From the NCBI GenBank assembly GCA_031274995.1, contig JAISPJ010000015.1:43916-107915 (forward strand): a stretch of 64,000 nt of DNA, read 5' to 3'. Below, one piece after another: positions 1 to 8,813 of the stretch. The translations under genes and the position numbers were made by a program. The notes beneath the pieces are model-generated. The model was not told the origin of the DNA. It saw only the letters and a program-made list of their open reading frames with translations, and ran no database searches. Numbering within the stretch: the stretch's first letter is position 1; every line of letters begins with the position of its first letter. The DNA is from Azoarcus sp. Its GTDB lineage: Bacteria > Pseudomonadota > Gammaproteobacteria > Burkholderiales > Rhodocyclaceae.

Positions 1-27
1 CCTGAATTTTCATCCGGTTATTGAACA

Positions 28-1203
28 ATGATTTTCCGCCGTGCCCTTCAGCGGGAATTTACACATGTGGCGGCGGCAGTGTTCGTTGCATTGTTCGCGG
101 TGCTCATTACCGTGGTGCTCATCCGCCTGCTCGGGCAGGCGGCAGGGGGGCGGGTTCCTGTTGACGCCGTACTGGCGCTGATAGGCTTCGGTTCCTTAAA
201 GGATTTGCCCGTCGTGCTTACCCTGACGGTGTTTCTCGGCGTGCTTTTGTCGTTGTCGCGCGGCTACCGGGATTCCGAAATGGTGGTCTGGTTCGCTGCC
301 GGTTTGCCGTTGACGGCCTGGATCAGGCCGGTATTGCGGTTTGTCTTGCCACTGACTCTGGTCATTGCCGGGGTGACGTTGTTCCTTGGCCCTTGGGCAG
401 ACCAGAAGAGTTTTGAATATCGCGAAAAACTGGAGAACCGCGATGATACGCAGCGTGTCGCGCCAGGAGTGTTCCGGGAATCATCCGGCGCGCGGCGGGT
501 CTTTTTCGTCGAAGTCGAGGCGGGCAAAGACGGCAAGGTGCAGAACGTTTTCGTGAGTGAGGAGAAAGACGGCAGGCTGTCCGTGGTCGCGGCATCGAGA
601 GGCTCGATCCAGACCGACGAAGAAGGTGGCCGCTATGTAATTCTCGAACAGGGCCGACGTTATGACGGCAACCTGGGTACGCCGGAATATCGGGTCATGG
701 TTTTCGACCGCTACCGATTGCGGATCGAGTCGTCGAACAAACAGGTTGCGCCGCCATCACGGGTTCGCACGAAACCGACAATCGAATTGCTCCAGGAGGC
801 GGATGCCCCCAGCCTTGGTGAAGTGAGCTACCGCATCAATACGCCGCTGGCAACATTGTTCCTGGCGCTGTTGGCGATTCCGCTTTCCTTCGTCAATCCA
901 CGCGCCGGACGCGCCAACAACCTGTTGTTGGCGCTGCTGATTTACCTGATCTACAACAACGTCGTCCTCATCTGCCAGACCTGGGTGTCACAAGGGAAGC
1001 TGTCGTTTGCGTCCGGGCTGCTCTTGCCACATCTGGCGGCATTGGTGTTGGCGATACTGTTTTTTTATCGCCGCCTCGTGGTGGTGCCGTTCTGGCGTCG
1101 CCGCGCACCGGTTGCCCTGCCGCCTTCGGTTGCCGGGGAAGCGAAAGCGCAGGAAGACGAAGTGTCCCGTGAAGAGCCGCCGCAGCAGGAACAGGCGCAA
1201 TGA
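28..1203 (+). CDS. lptF: LPS export ABC transporter permease LptF
   Basis: Inner-membrane permease of the LptB2FG complex, which extracts lipopolysaccharide from the inner membrane and passes it to the LptC/LptA bridge. The 391-aa product starts with a cytoplasmic MIFRRALQREF segment, then TM helices at about 15-37, 50-75 and 100-120. A periplasmic beta-jellyroll follows at about 130-265, then three C-terminal TM helices around 275-355. The tail after about 365 is charged and low in complexity (EDEVSREEPPQQEQ). The stop overlaps the lptG start by 4 bp (ATGA), so the two are translationally coupled. Length and order fit the family. Only 27 bp of upstream DNA is in the window, so its promoter cannot be judged. 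Confidence 0.96.
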   Translation: MIFRRALQREFTHVAAAVFVALFAVLITVVLIRLLGQAAGGRVPVDAVLALIGFGSLKDLPVVLTLTVFLGVLLSLSRGYRDSEMVVWFAAGLPLTAWIRPVLRFVLPLTLVIAGVTLFLGPWADQKSFEYREKLENRDDTQRVAPGVFRESSGARRVFFVEVEAGKDGKVQNVFVSEEKDGRLSVVAASRGSIQTDEEGGRYVILEQGRRYDGNLGTPEYRVMVFDRYRLRIESSNKQVAPPSRVRTKPTIELLQEADAPSLGEVSYRINTPLATLFLALLAIPLSFVNPRAGRANNLLLALLIYLIYNNVVLICQTWVSQGKLSFASGLLLPHLAALVLAILFFYRRLVVVPFWRRRAPVALPPSVAGEAKAQEDEVSREEPPQQEQAQ

Positions 1204-2291
1204 ACCGCATCCTGCTCGGCTATCTCGCCCGGGAAATCTATGGCGCGACCTTGACCGTGCTGCTGGCGTTTCTGGGGTTGTTCGCTTTTTTCGATTTCGT
1301 CAACGAACTCGACAACATCGGCAAGAACGGCTATCAGACCTGGCATGCACTGGCATATGTAGTCATGATCGTGCCGACCAGAATGTACGAGTTGTTACCG
1401 GTGGCGGTATTGATCGGTTCGCTCTATGCCCTGACCACGTTGGCGCGTCATTCCGAAATCACGGTCATGCGCGCCTCCGGCCTGTCGATAAGAAGAATGC
1501 TGGGAATGCTTTGCCTGATCGGCATCGTGCCGGTAGTGTTTACCTATGTTTTTGGCGAATACATCGCGCCGCCCGCCGAGAGCGCGGCGCAACAGTGGAA
1601 GCTGACTACGACCAATTCGACCATTTCGCGGCAACTGCGCTCGGGGCTATGGATCAAGGATGGCCCGCGCGTGGTCAATGTGCGCGTCCTGCAACCGGAT
1701 CGCAGCATGGAGCGCGTCCGGGTATACAACTTTGAAGAGGCCGGCGTGTTGAGATCCATTGCCGAAGCAGCGCGCGGCGTCTATGTAGAGGCGAATGAGA
1801 AGAACAAGGGATACTGGCATTTGACCGGCGTGACACGTACCGATTTTTTCAACGATCACGCCGAGTTGGTTTTGCTGGACGAAATGATCTGGGAGTCGGC
1901 GCTGACGCCCGAGGTGCTCAGTGTGCTGATGGTGCAGCCCGAACGAATGTCGGTGACGGCCTTGCTGGCTTACATCGATCATTTGCGCGAAAACCAGCAA
2001 AGTGCGAACCGTTATGAAATTGCCCTGTGGAAAAAGTTAATTGCGCCTTTTGCCTCATTGGTGATGATGATCCTGGCCCTGCCGTTCGCGCTGACCCACG
2101 AACGCAGCGGCGGGGCCAGCGTGAAGGTGTTCCTCGGCGTGATGCTCGGCGTGGCGTTCTACCTGCTCAACGGGATGTTTTCCAGCCTGGGAATGATTAA
2201 TTCGTGGCCCCCTCCGGTTGCCGCAATCACACCGGGCCTGCTATTCCTCGCGGCAGCGGCGGCGATGCTGTTCATGGTGGAACGGCGGTAA
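1200..2291 (+). CDS. lptG: LPS export ABC transporter permease LptG
   Basis: Second permease of LptB2FG, paired with LptF. The 363-aa product has the usual plan: N-terminal MNRILLGYLAREIY, TM helices near 13-35, 60-85 and 100-120, a periplasmic jellyroll at about 130-265 and three C-terminal TM helices at about 275-355. The ATG lies inside the last codons of lptF (ATGA overlap), which fixes the start. A 63-bp gap separates it from ccoI, an unrelated function, so the lpt operon probably ends here, although I see no clear hairpin terminator. Confidence 0.96.
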   Translation: MNRILLGYLAREIYGATLTVLLAFLGLFAFFDFVNELDNIGKNGYQTWHALAYVVMIVPTRMYELLPVAVLIGSLYALTTLARHSEITVMRASGLSIRRMLGMLCLIGIVPVVFTYVFGEYIAPPAESAAQQWKLTTTNSTISRQLRSGLWIKDGPRVVNVRVLQPDRSMERVRVYNFEEAGVLRSIAEAARGVYVEANEKNKGYWHLTGVTRTDFFNDHAELVLLDEMIWESALTPEVLSVLMVQPERMSVTALLAYIDHLRENQQSANRYEIALWKKLIAPFASLVMMILALPFALTHERSGGASVKVFLGVMLGVAFYLLNGMFSSLGMINSWPPPVAAITPGLLFLAAAAAMLFMVERR

Positions 2292-2354
2292 GTTGCAGTA
2301 GGTATTCTCGTCACAAAGGGTTAGAGTTGCGGACTTTCCTGACGCCTGTCACGC

Positions 2355-4823
2355 ATGTCCTGCCCGATGAGTCCAGATGCCATGTCCCCCGCCGATCCGG
2401 CTTGTTATCACTGCGGTTTGCCCGTGCCGCCGCAGGCGGATCATGCCGTGTCTGTGGATGGCAGGCCGCGGCGCATGTGCTGTGCCGGATGCGAAGCGGC
2501 GGCGCGGCTGATTGTCGATAACGGGCTGACCGACTATTACCGCCGCCGCGACGCCATGCCTGAATGGCGACCCGAAGCGATACCGGGCGAACTGCGCGAA
2601 CTGGGTCATTTTGACCATCCTGGGTTTCAGCAAAGTTTCGTGCGCCCGGTCGGTGAGCATGAACGCGAAACTTCGCTGATCCTTGAAGGCATCACCTGCG
2701 CTGCCTGCGTGTGGCTCAACGAACGGCACATTGGTCTCCAGCCGGGAGTTTCGGCGGTGCAGGTCAATTACGCCACCCGGCGCGTCCGCGTGCGCTGGGA
2801 CGAGCGCCGGATAAAACTCTCCGATATTCTTGGAGCCATTCAGTCCATCGGCTATCGCGCTTACCCTTATGATGCCGCGCGCGCCGAGGATGTCGCCGAC
2901 CGCGAGCGGCGCACGATGTTGTGGCGGGTGTTCGTCGCCGGGTTCGGCATGATGCAGGTGATGATGTACGCGGTTCCGGCCTATATTGCGGGCGAAGGGG
3001 ATATGACGTTCCGTGAGCAATTGTGGTTTCGCTGGGCCAGCCTTACTCTGACCCTGCCGGTGGTGCTGTATTCCGCCGCGCCGTTTTTCAGGCATGCCGT
3101 GCGTGACTTCCGCTTGCGTCGCCTGGGGATGGATGTGCCCGTTGCGCTCGGCGTCGGCGGCGCTTTCTTGGCAAGCCTGTGGGCGACGCTCGTCAATGGG
3201 CCGGAAGTCTATTTCGATTCGGTGACGATGTTCGTCTTTTTCCTGTTGGGCGGGCGTTATCTCGAAATGCTGGCCAGGGCGCGGGCGGTGCGCGGAATCG
3301 AGGAACTGGGCAAAATTCTGCCCGCATTCACGGAACGTTTGCCGCATTGGCCTCTTCCCGACGGTGAGCAGGTTCCGGTTTCGCAACTCGTGCCGGGCGA
3401 TTGTGTGCGGGTGAGGCCGGGCGGGGTGATTCCGGCCGATGGGGCCGTGATAGACGGCGCGAGCGAAGCCAACGAGGCACTGCTCACCGGCGAGAGCCGC
3501 CCCGTGCCCAAGAGGGAGGGGTCTCCGCTCACCGGCGGCAGCATCAATGTTTCCAGCCCGCTTGTGATGCGTGTCGAACAGGTGGGAGAAAGCACCCGGC
3601 TGGCGGCGATCCGTCACCTGATGGAACGCGCGGCGAGTGAAAAACCGAAATTGGCGGCGCTCTCCGATCGCTGGGCGACGGTTTTCGTCGTAACTCTGCT
3701 GGCGCTGGCGGTGGCGACGGGGGTCAGTTGGTATTTCATCGATCCGGCGCGGGTCTTGTGGGTGTCCGTGTCCGTGCTGGTGGTGGCTTGTCCCTGCGCC
3801 TTGTCACTGGCTACCCCGGCCGCGCTTACGGTGGCTACCGACGCCTTGGCGCACATGGGCGTGCTGGTGACGCGCGGTTACGCCATCGAGATCCTGGCAC
3901 GGGCCAATCATTATGTGTTCGACAAGACCGGCACGCTGACCGTGGGGCGAATGCGGCTGGAGGAGACGCTGCCCCTCGGCGCGATGGGCATCGAGGACTT
4001 GTGTGTGCTTGCCGCCGCGCTGGAACAAGGCTCCGAGCATCCCGTGGCGGCTGCCTTGCGCGACGCAGCCGCCGGAAAACCGTCGGTCACGGTCAGTGAG
4101 GTCACCGCAGTGACAGGGCATGGGATGGTCGGGCGATACAACGGCGGGGCGGTGTGGATAGGCCGTCCTGATTTCATTGCCGCGCGGGCGGGATTGTCCG
4201 TGCCGGCCGAGACCGCCGGGATGGAAGCGAAAACGGGGACGGTGATTGCGCTGGCCGATGAGCGGGGCTGGCTGGGGCTTTTCCGTTTTGCCGACTTCCT
4301 GCGTCCGGCTGCGGCAGGCATGGTCCGGCAACTCGTGGCAGCGAAAATCCCGGTAACGATCCTCTCTGGCGACGCGCCGGGGGCAGTGGCCGCGGTCGGA
4401 CAACAACTGGAAATTACCGATGTGTATGGCGGGATGACTCCGCAGGGCAAACAGACATTCATTGCCCGCCTGCAAGAAGACCCGGCAAAGGTGGTAGTGA
4501 TGGTCGGCGACGGCGTAAACGACGCGCCGGTGCTGGCACAGGCGCATGTTTCGGTAGCGATGGGCAGCGGGACCGATCTCGCACGTAACCAGGCCGACAT
4601 CGTGTTGCTCGGTGAGGATTTCACCCAACTCGGCGACGGTGCCGGATTGGCCAGAAAAACCTTGCGGATCATCCGGCAGAACCTGTGCTGGGCGTTCGCG
4701 TACAATCTTGCTGCCGTACCATTGGCGATGACGGGACATGTGACGCCACTGATAGCGGGTGTCGGCATGGCAGGCAGTTCGTTGCTGGTGGTTCTCAACG
4801 CGCTACGGCTGCAGCAGAGGTAG
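2355..4823 (+). CDS. ccoI: cbb3 oxidase-associated Cu+ P1B-type ATPase CcoI (FixI)
   Basis: Copper-translocating P-type ATPase needed to supply Cu for CuB of cbb3 oxidase. The 822-aa product has the CcoI-type Cys-rich N-terminus (YHCGL at about residue 18, MCCAGC at 41-46). One HMA domain follows with CAAC at 115-118, then TM helices, the TGES actuator motif, the ion-path ACPCALSLATP helix, the DKTGT phosphorylation site, the SEHP nucleotide-domain motif and GDGVND. The N-terminal Cys cluster and the adjacent ccoS separate it from the CopA-type ATPase at 16.8 kb. ATGs at 2367 and 2382 are alternative starts. Here ccoIS lies upstream of ccoNOQP rather than downstream of ccoGH. Confidence 0.95.
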   Translation: MSCPMSPDAMSPADPACYHCGLPVPPQADHAVSVDGRPRRMCCAGCEAAARLIVDNGLTDYYRRRDAMPEWRPEAIPGELRELGHFDHPGFQQSFVRPVGEHERETSLILEGITCAACVWLNERHIGLQPGVSAVQVNYATRRVRVRWDERRIKLSDILGAIQSIGYRAYPYDAARAEDVADRERRTMLWRVFVAGFGMMQVMMYAVPAYIAGEGDMTFREQLWFRWASLTLTLPVVLYSAAPFFRHAVRDFRLRRLGMDVPVALGVGGAFLASLWATLVNGPEVYFDSVTMFVFFLLGGRYLEMLARARAVRGIEELGKILPAFTERLPHWPLPDGEQVPVSQLVPGDCVRVRPGGVIPADGAVIDGASEANEALLTGESRPVPKREGSPLTGGSINVSSPLVMRVEQVGESTRLAAIRHLMERAASEKPKLAALSDRWATVFVVTLLALAVATGVSWYFIDPARVLWVSVSVLVVACPCALSLATPAALTVATDALAHMGVLVTRGYAIEILARANHYVFDKTGTLTVGRMRLEETLPLGAMGIEDLCVLAAALEQGSEHPVAAALRDAAAGKPSVTVSEVTAVTGHGMVGRYNGGAVWIGRPDFIAARAGLSVPAETAGMEAKTGTVIALADERGWLGLFRFADFLRPAAAGMVRQLVAAKIPVTILSGDAPGAVAAVGQQLEITDVYGGMTPQGKQTFIARLQEDPAKVVVMVGDGVNDAPVLAQAHVSVAMGSGTDLARNQADIVLLGEDFTQLGDGAGLARKTLRIIRQNLCWAFAYNLAAVPLAMTGHVTPLIAGVGMAGSSLLVVLNALRLQQR

Positions 4824-4839
4824 CGGGAGCAAGGCAAAA

Positions 4840-5034
4840 ATGGAAGATAGTCTTACGCTGTTGATTCCAGTCTCGGTGCTGCTGGTTTTTATCATCGGCG
4901 CGTTTTTCTGGTGGGCTTTGCGTTCCGGGCAGTACGACGATCTCGAAGGCCCCGCGTATCGAATCTTGTTCGACGACCGGGATGAGCCGGGACGCGGTGA
5001 AGAAGAAGACGCCGGGGCGACTGTGGGAAAGTGA
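4840..5034 (+). CDS. ccoS: cbb3 oxidase maturation protein CcoS
   Basis: Small single-TM protein (64 aa, MEDSLTLLIPVSV start) required for cofactor insertion into cbb3 oxidase in species where it has been studied. One TM helix covers about residues 6-26, followed by the family-typical segment WALRSGQYDDLEGPAYRIL and an acidic tail. The ATG at 4840 lies 16 bp after ccoI, which favours cotranscription. A reading frame open further upstream overlaps ccoI and is not needed. No terminator follows immediately; the first good hairpin is at 5212. Confidence 0.9.
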   Translation: MEDSLTLLIPVSVLLVFIIGAFFWWALRSGQYDDLEGPAYRILFDDRDEPGRGEEEDAGATVGK

Positions 5035-5083
5035 CAAAAAACTGCGGGATTCAGCGTGAGAGCACGGACAACAAACGTGTGCT

Positions 5084-5124
5084 TTGATCTTCGTCAATGG
5101 AGCGGGAAAGGAACGGGGCATACT
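5084..5124 (+). promoter_or_regulatory. Candidate FNR-activated promoter upstream of a small RNA
   Basis: TTGAT-CTTC-GTCAA at 5084-5097 differs from the FNR consensus TTGAT-N4-ATCAA at one base. Its centre is 5090.5. The hexamer CATACT (5119-5124, 4/6 match to TATAAT) sits where a class II FNR promoter needs its -10 box, which predicts a start near 5132. No ORF with a plausible ribosome-binding site follows before the terminator at 5212-5239. The site lies in the ccoS-ccoN gap. Confidence 0.5.
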
Positions 5125-5131
5125 ACACACT

Positions 5132-5239
5132 GTTGCGGCGAGGCGGTTGGGCGTTGCCTTGAGCGCTGTAAATTCAGTTACTTGGAAAATTTGTCTCTCT
5201 GTTGGGGTTGGGGGTGCGTGTATGCGCACCCTTTTTTTT
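5132..5239 (+). ncRNA. Putative FNR-dependent small RNA (about 108 nt)
   Basis: Inferred transcript between the FNR-like promoter (5084-5124) and a strong intrinsic terminator (5212-5239). It contains a G/C-rich 5' part, a single-stranded-looking A/U- then C/U-rich stretch (AAAATTTGTCTCTCTG, about 5186-5201) that could pair with purine-rich ribosome-binding sites, and a terminator hairpin ending in eight U. E. coli FnrS is the functional precedent for an FNR-activated sRNA; no homology is claimed. The alternative is that 5035-5239 is just a long 3' UTR of ccoS. Confidence 0.45.
5212..5239 (+). terminator. Intrinsic terminator before the ccoN promoter
   Basis: Perfect 7-bp stem GGGTGCG (5212-5218) / CGCACCC (5225-5231) with a 6-nt loop, followed by eight T (5232-5239). 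It ends transcription from ccoIS and/or the putative sRNA and isolates the ccoN promoter. Confidence 0.85.
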
Positions 5240-5338
5240 CGCCCCCCGTTTTTGCCTTCCACCCCCCGTCAGTTCGGCATGCGCAGCCCTGTAGTGCGTG
5301 TGTTCGCGTCGAAGTGGGGTAGAATGCACACTTACAGT

Positions 5339-5379
5339 TTGATCTGTATCAAATTGTAGGTTCAGTCTGAAGGTATTCT
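5339..5379 (+). promoter_or_regulatory. FNR-dependent class II promoter of ccoNOQP
   Basis: A perfect FNR box, TTGAT-CTGT-ATCAA, lies at 5339-5352 (centre 5345.5). TATTCT at 5374-5379 is a fitting -10 hexamer, which places the box at about -41 and the start at about 5387. This is the textbook spacing for FNR-activated promoters. The fnr gene itself is 8 kb downstream in the same island. Confidence 0.85.
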
Positions 5380-5380
5380 T

Positions 5381-5419
5381 CAGCCGTCGAAAACAGTGTT
5401 ACACCGTTTTCGACGGCTG
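5381..5419 (+). promoter_or_regulatory. Stem-loop at the 5' end of the ccoN leader
   Basis: Perfect 14-bp inverted repeat CAGCCGTCGAAAAC (5381-5394) / GTTTTCGACGGCTG (5406-5419) with an 11-nt loop. There is no T-tract, so it is not a terminator. It straddles the predicted transcription start, so the mRNA would begin inside or at the foot of the hairpin. The ccoN ribosome-binding site (around 5463-5470) is about 45 nt downstream. Confidence 0.6.
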
Positions 5420-5477
5420 GTGGTGGTAGCTGGTGGTGGTATCAAGATGTTTCTAACTGATCACGAGGTGACTCAAC

Positions 5478-6911
5478 ATGCAATCGCAAGCGACTTATAA
5501 CTACAAAGTCGTGCGCCAGTTTGCCATCATGACGGTGGTATGGGGCATAGTGGGCATGCTTGTCGGCGTAATAGTCGCGGCACAGCTCATATGGCCCGAA
5601 CTGAATCTGCACGAAATCCTGCAATACGGCAGACTGCGTCCGCTACATACCAACGCGGTCATTTTTGCGTTCGGTGGCTGTGCCCTGTTCGCGACGTCGT
5701 TTTATTCCGTGCAACGAACCTGTCACACAAAGCTGTTTGCTCCGGGGCTGGCCTCTTTTGTTTTCTGGGGCTGGCAACTGATCATTCTCTGCGCTGCGGT
5801 CACTTTGCCGCTGGGTTTTACGACAGGCAAGGAATACGCCGAACTGGAATGGCCGATCGACATTATGATTGCCGTGGTCTGGGTGTCCTACGCGATCGTG
5901 TTTTTCGGTACGCTTGCGACCCGCAAGGTCTCCCACATCTATGTGTCGAACTGGTTCTACGCGGCCTTTATCATCGCCGTGGCCATCCTGCACATTGTCA
6001 ATAGCGCTGAAATCCCGGTTTCCCTCACGACCCTGAAGTCCTACTCGGCCTATGCCGGCGTACAGGATGCGATGGTGCAGTGGTGGTACGGGCACAACGC
6101 GGTGGGTTTCTTCCTGACAGCGGGCTTCTTGGGCATGATGTACTACTTCGTGCCGAAGCAGGCTGATCGTCCGGTCTATTCGTACCGTTTGTCGGTCGTA
6201 CACTTTTGGGCGCTGATCTTCACCTACATGTGGGCAGGCCCGCACCATTTGCACTACACCGCGTTGCCTGACTGGGCGCAGAGCCTTGGCATGTTGTTCT
6301 CGCTGATCCTGTTGGCTCCGTCCTGGGGTGGCATGATCAACGGCATCATGACCCTGTCGGGAGCCTGGCATAAGCTGCGCACCGACCCGATCCTGAAGTT
6401 CCTTATCACCTCGCTGTCGTTCTACGGCATGTCGACATTTGAAGGTCCGATGATGTCGGTGAAGAGCGTCAACGCGCTTTCGCACTACACCGACTGGACC
6501 ATTGGCCACGTGCACTCCGGCGCACTGGGCTGGGTGGCGATGATTTCGATCGGCGCGGTTTATTACCTGTTGCCGCGTCTCTATGGCAAGACCGAGATGT
6601 ACAGCACCAGGCTCATCAACACCCATTTCTGGATTGCGACCATCGGTATCGTGCTCTACGTTGCTTCGATGTGGATCTCCGGCGTGATGGAAGGGTTGAT
6701 GTGGCGTGCGACCAATCCGGATGGCACTCTGACCTACGGGTTCTTCGTTGAGAGCGTCAAAGAGAAAATGCCGTTCTTGGTCATCCGCCTCGTAGGTGGT
6801 GTGCTCTTCCTCGTTGGCATGTTTGTCATGTTCTACAACATGATCAAGACCATCGCCGGTGAGAAAGCCTATAACGCCCCGGTGGTGGCTCCTGCCGCCG
6901 CTCACGCTTAA
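5478..6911 (+). CDS. ccoN: cbb3-type cytochrome c oxidase subunit I (CcoN)
   Basis: Catalytic subunit of the high-affinity cbb3 oxidase, carrying heme b, heme b3 and CuB in the inner membrane. The 477-aa product has the metal ligands in place: H57 (RPLHTNA) for low-spin heme, H206 (WWYGHNAVG) and H256/H257 (GPHHLHY) for CuB, H344 and H346 (IGHVHSG) for the hemes, and Y250 in the position of the His-linked tyrosine. About 12 TM helices are visible. The ATG at 5478 is preceded by CGAGGTGA. It is the first gene of ccoNOQP, under the FNR promoter at 5339-5379. Confidence 0.97.
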   Translation: MQSQATYNYKVVRQFAIMTVVWGIVGMLVGVIVAAQLIWPELNLHEILQYGRLRPLHTNAVIFAFGGCALFATSFYSVQRTCHTKLFAPGLASFVFWGWQLIILCAAVTLPLGFTTGKEYAELEWPIDIMIAVVWVSYAIVFFGTLATRKVSHIYVSNWFYAAFIIAVAILHIVNSAEIPVSLTTLKSYSAYAGVQDAMVQWWYGHNAVGFFLTAGFLGMMYYFVPKQADRPVYSYRLSVVHFWALIFTYMWAGPHHLHYTALPDWAQSLGMLFSLILLAPSWGGMINGIMTLSGAWHKLRTDPILKFLITSLSFYGMSTFEGPMMSVKSVNALSHYTDWTIGHVHSGALGWVAMISIGAVYYLLPRLYGKTEMYSTRLINTHFWIATIGIVLYVASMWISGVMEGLMWRATNPDGTLTYGFFVESVKEKMPFLVIRLVGGVLFLVGMFVMFYNMIKTIAGEKAYNAPVVAPAAAHA

Positions 6912-6925
6912 GCGAAGGAAAAAAC

Positions 6926-7576
6926 ATGGCTCAATCAAAACATGATGCGATCGAGCGCAATGTATTTCTGCTGATCGTCCTCGCCCTGCTTGCTGTCAGC
7001 GTGGGGGGACTCGTAGAAATCGTGCCTCTGTTCTTCCAGAAGTCGACGACCGAGGCGGTCGATGACAAAGGAAATTCCATTGCCGACAAGGTGAAACCCT
7101 ACGACGCGCTTCGCTTGGCCGGTCGCTATGTTTACATCCGGGAAGGCTGCTACAACTGCCACTCGCAAATGATTCGCCCGTTCCGGGCCGAAACTGAACG
7201 CTACGGCCATTTCTCCGTCGCGGGCGAGTTCGTCTATGACCATCCCTTCCAGTGGGGTTCCAAGCGTACCGGGCCGGATTTGGCACGCATTGGTGGCCGC
7301 CGGGATAATGAATGGCATCGCAAGCACTTGCTTGATCCGCGCGCCGTCGTGCCCGGATCGAACATGCCGGCTTTTCCGTGGCTTGACCGTCCGCTTTCCG
7401 TGTCCATCGGGGATCACATGAAGGCGCTGAACATGGTCATAAACGCGGGCGTTGCCAAGCCTTACTCCGAAAGCGACATTGCGGGCGCGCCAGCGGCGAT
7501 TGCCGGCAAGACCGAGCTTGATGCCTTGATTGCCTATCTTCAGGGGCTGGGCTTGGCGCTGAGTAACGTGCAGTAA
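6926..7576 (+). CDS. ccoO: cbb3-type cytochrome c oxidase subunit II (CcoO)
   Basis: Membrane-anchored monoheme cytochrome c subunit that passes electrons to CcoN. The 216-aa product has one N-terminal TM anchor (about 12-35) and a single heme c site C75-YN-C78-H79 within [16 protein letters not shown] methionine in SNMPAFPW is the likely axial ligand. The gap to ccoN is 14 bp, with AGCGAAGGAAA as ribosome-binding region. Length is normal for the family. Confidence 0.97.
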   Translation: MAQSKHDAIERNVFLLIVLALLAVSVGGLVEIVPLFFQKSTTEAVDDKGNSIADKVKPYDALRLAGRYVYIREGCYNCHSQMIRPFRAETERYGHFSVAGEFVYDHPFQWGSKRTGPDLARIGGRRDNEWHRKHLLDPRAVVPGSNMPAFPWLDRPLSVSIGDHMKALNMVINAGVAKPYSESDIAGAPAAIAGKTELDALIAYLQGLGLALSNVQ

Positions 7577-7595
7577 AGTGGGGGGTTGCGCCGCG

Positions 7596-7760
7596 ATGGA
7601 TGTCATAAGAACCGTTCTCATGATAGTGTGCCTTTTGTGTTTCCTGTGCCTTTGTTTCTGGGCATACAGCAAGCATGCCAAGGCCGGGTTCGACGAAGCG
7701 GCGCAGTTGCCTCTGGCTGATGATGATCTACCGGCGAGTCCGGCTGACAGGAAGGAATGA
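7596..7760 (+). CDS. ccoQ: cbb3-type oxidase subunit CcoQ (FixQ)
   Basis: Small accessory subunit of cbb3 oxidase, reported to stabilise the complex. It has 54 aa with one TM helix (VIRTVLMIVCLLCFLCLCFW) followed by YSKHAKAGFDEAA, a typical CcoQ continuation, and an acidic tail. I chose the ATG at 7596 over a GTG at 7578, because the GTG would add MGGCAA and the G-rich run at 7580-7585 serves as ribosome-binding site for the ATG. It lies between ccoO and ccoP as in most cbb3 operons. Confidence 0.88.
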   Translation: MDVIRTVLMIVCLLCFLCLCFWAYSKHAKAGFDEAAQLPLADDDLPASPADRKE

Positions 7761-7763
7761 CAA

Positions 7764-8720
7764 ATGGCTGACTTTATCAGCAGTTTCTGGGACTTATACG
7801 TAGCGGGTCTCACTACGTTTGGTCTGCTGCTCTGTATCGTCCTGATGGTTGCAAACATGACGAAGCAGAAACCGGGTGCTTCTCCTCAAATGCAGGGGCA
7901 CGTGTGGGACGAAACCCTCAGGGAATACAACAACCCGTTGCCACGCTGGTGGTTGATTCTGTTCGTGGGAACGGTTGTTTTCTCAATCGTTTATCTCGTG
8001 ATTTATCCGGGATTTGGCAACAGGTTGAGCACCACTCCTGAAAATGATGCCGGTTTGCGCAAGGAGTATGCCGATGAGGTGAAAAAGGCCAATGAGGAAG
8101 TTGGCAAAAAGTTCGCCGCATATAAGGGTACTCCTCTGCTTGCCTTGGCGGGCAACAAGGAAGCGATGGAGACGGGGCAACGCCTGTTCCTGACCTATTG
8201 TGCGCAGTGCCATGCCTCGTCGGGCAAGGGTTCCAAGGGGTATCCAAATCTGACCGACAATGACTGGCTGTATGGTGGTGATCCCGATACCATCAAAACC
8301 AGCATCACGGAGGGCCGGGCCGGGGTGATGACCCCCTTTGCAGGCACGCTCAGTGCAGAGCAGATCGAGGACGCAGCCAACTATGTGCTTACTCTCTCTG
8401 GCCTGGACGCGGATAACGCCAGTGCAGCGCGCGGCAAGGACGTTTTCGCGGCCAACTGTACGGTTTGCCATGGTGCGGACGGAAAGGGCGCTCTCTCGAT
8501 GGGAGCCGCTTTCGGCGCATTGGGCGCTCCCGATCTGACCGACGGCGTCTGGTTATATGGCAATTCCCTGGAAGCCATCAAAGATGGCATTACCAAGGGC
8601 CGCAACTCTGGCCCGGGTTCCTTTGAAAACCGCATGCCGGCCTGGAAAGAGTTTCTTGGCGAAGACAAGATACATATCCTGGCTGCGTATGTATATAGCC
8701 TGAACAAGGATAGGAAGTAA
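7764..8720 (+). CDS. ccoP: cbb3-type cytochrome c oxidase subunit III (CcoP)
   Basis: Diheme cytochrome c subunit and entry point for electrons. The 318-aa product has two TM helices (about 6-31 and 62-81), so it is the two-TM form of CcoP. Two heme c domains follow, with C146-AQ-C149-H150 and C232-TV-C235-H236. It starts 3 bp after ccoQ. A hairpin with a T-run at 8728-8768 closes the ccoNOQP transcription unit. Confidence 0.97.
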   Translation: MADFISSFWDLYVAGLTTFGLLLCIVLMVANMTKQKPGASPQMQGHVWDETLREYNNPLPRWWLILFVGTVVFSIVYLVIYPGFGNRLSTTPENDAGLRKEYADEVKKANEEVGKKFAAYKGTPLLALAGNKEAMETGQRLFLTYCAQCHASSGKGSKGYPNLTDNDWLYGGDPDTIKTSITEGRAGVMTPFAGTLSAEQIEDAANYVLTLSGLDADNASAARGKDVFAANCTVCHGADGKGALSMGAAFGALGAPDLTDGVWLYGNSLEAIKDGITKGRNSGPGSFENRMPAWKEFLGEDKIHILAAYVYSLNKDRK

Positions 8721-8727
8721 GCAACAG

Positions 8728-8768
8728 AAAAAAGCGCCCTGTGGATATACATTCACGGGGTGCTTTTT
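8728..8768 (+). terminator. Intrinsic terminator after ccoP
   Basis: A-run and left arm AAAAAGCGCCCTGTG (about 8729-8743) pair with CACGGGGTGCTTTTT (8754-8768) through 13 Watson-Crick pairs and two G-U pairs. The run of five T follows the stem. The flanking A-run suggests it could also work in reverse. Confidence 0.8.
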
Positions 8769-8813
8769 GCGTGTCGTTGGGAATTTCAGGCAGATTGCAG
8801 GAGTCTACCTCAG

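Noticed and set aside
5056..5359. Two overlapping ORFs of 88 and 91 codons in the ccoS-ccoN gap
   Set aside because: They run through the terminator hairpin and T-run at 5212-5239, lack ribosome-binding sites, and their translations look like random Cys/His/Pro-rich sequence.
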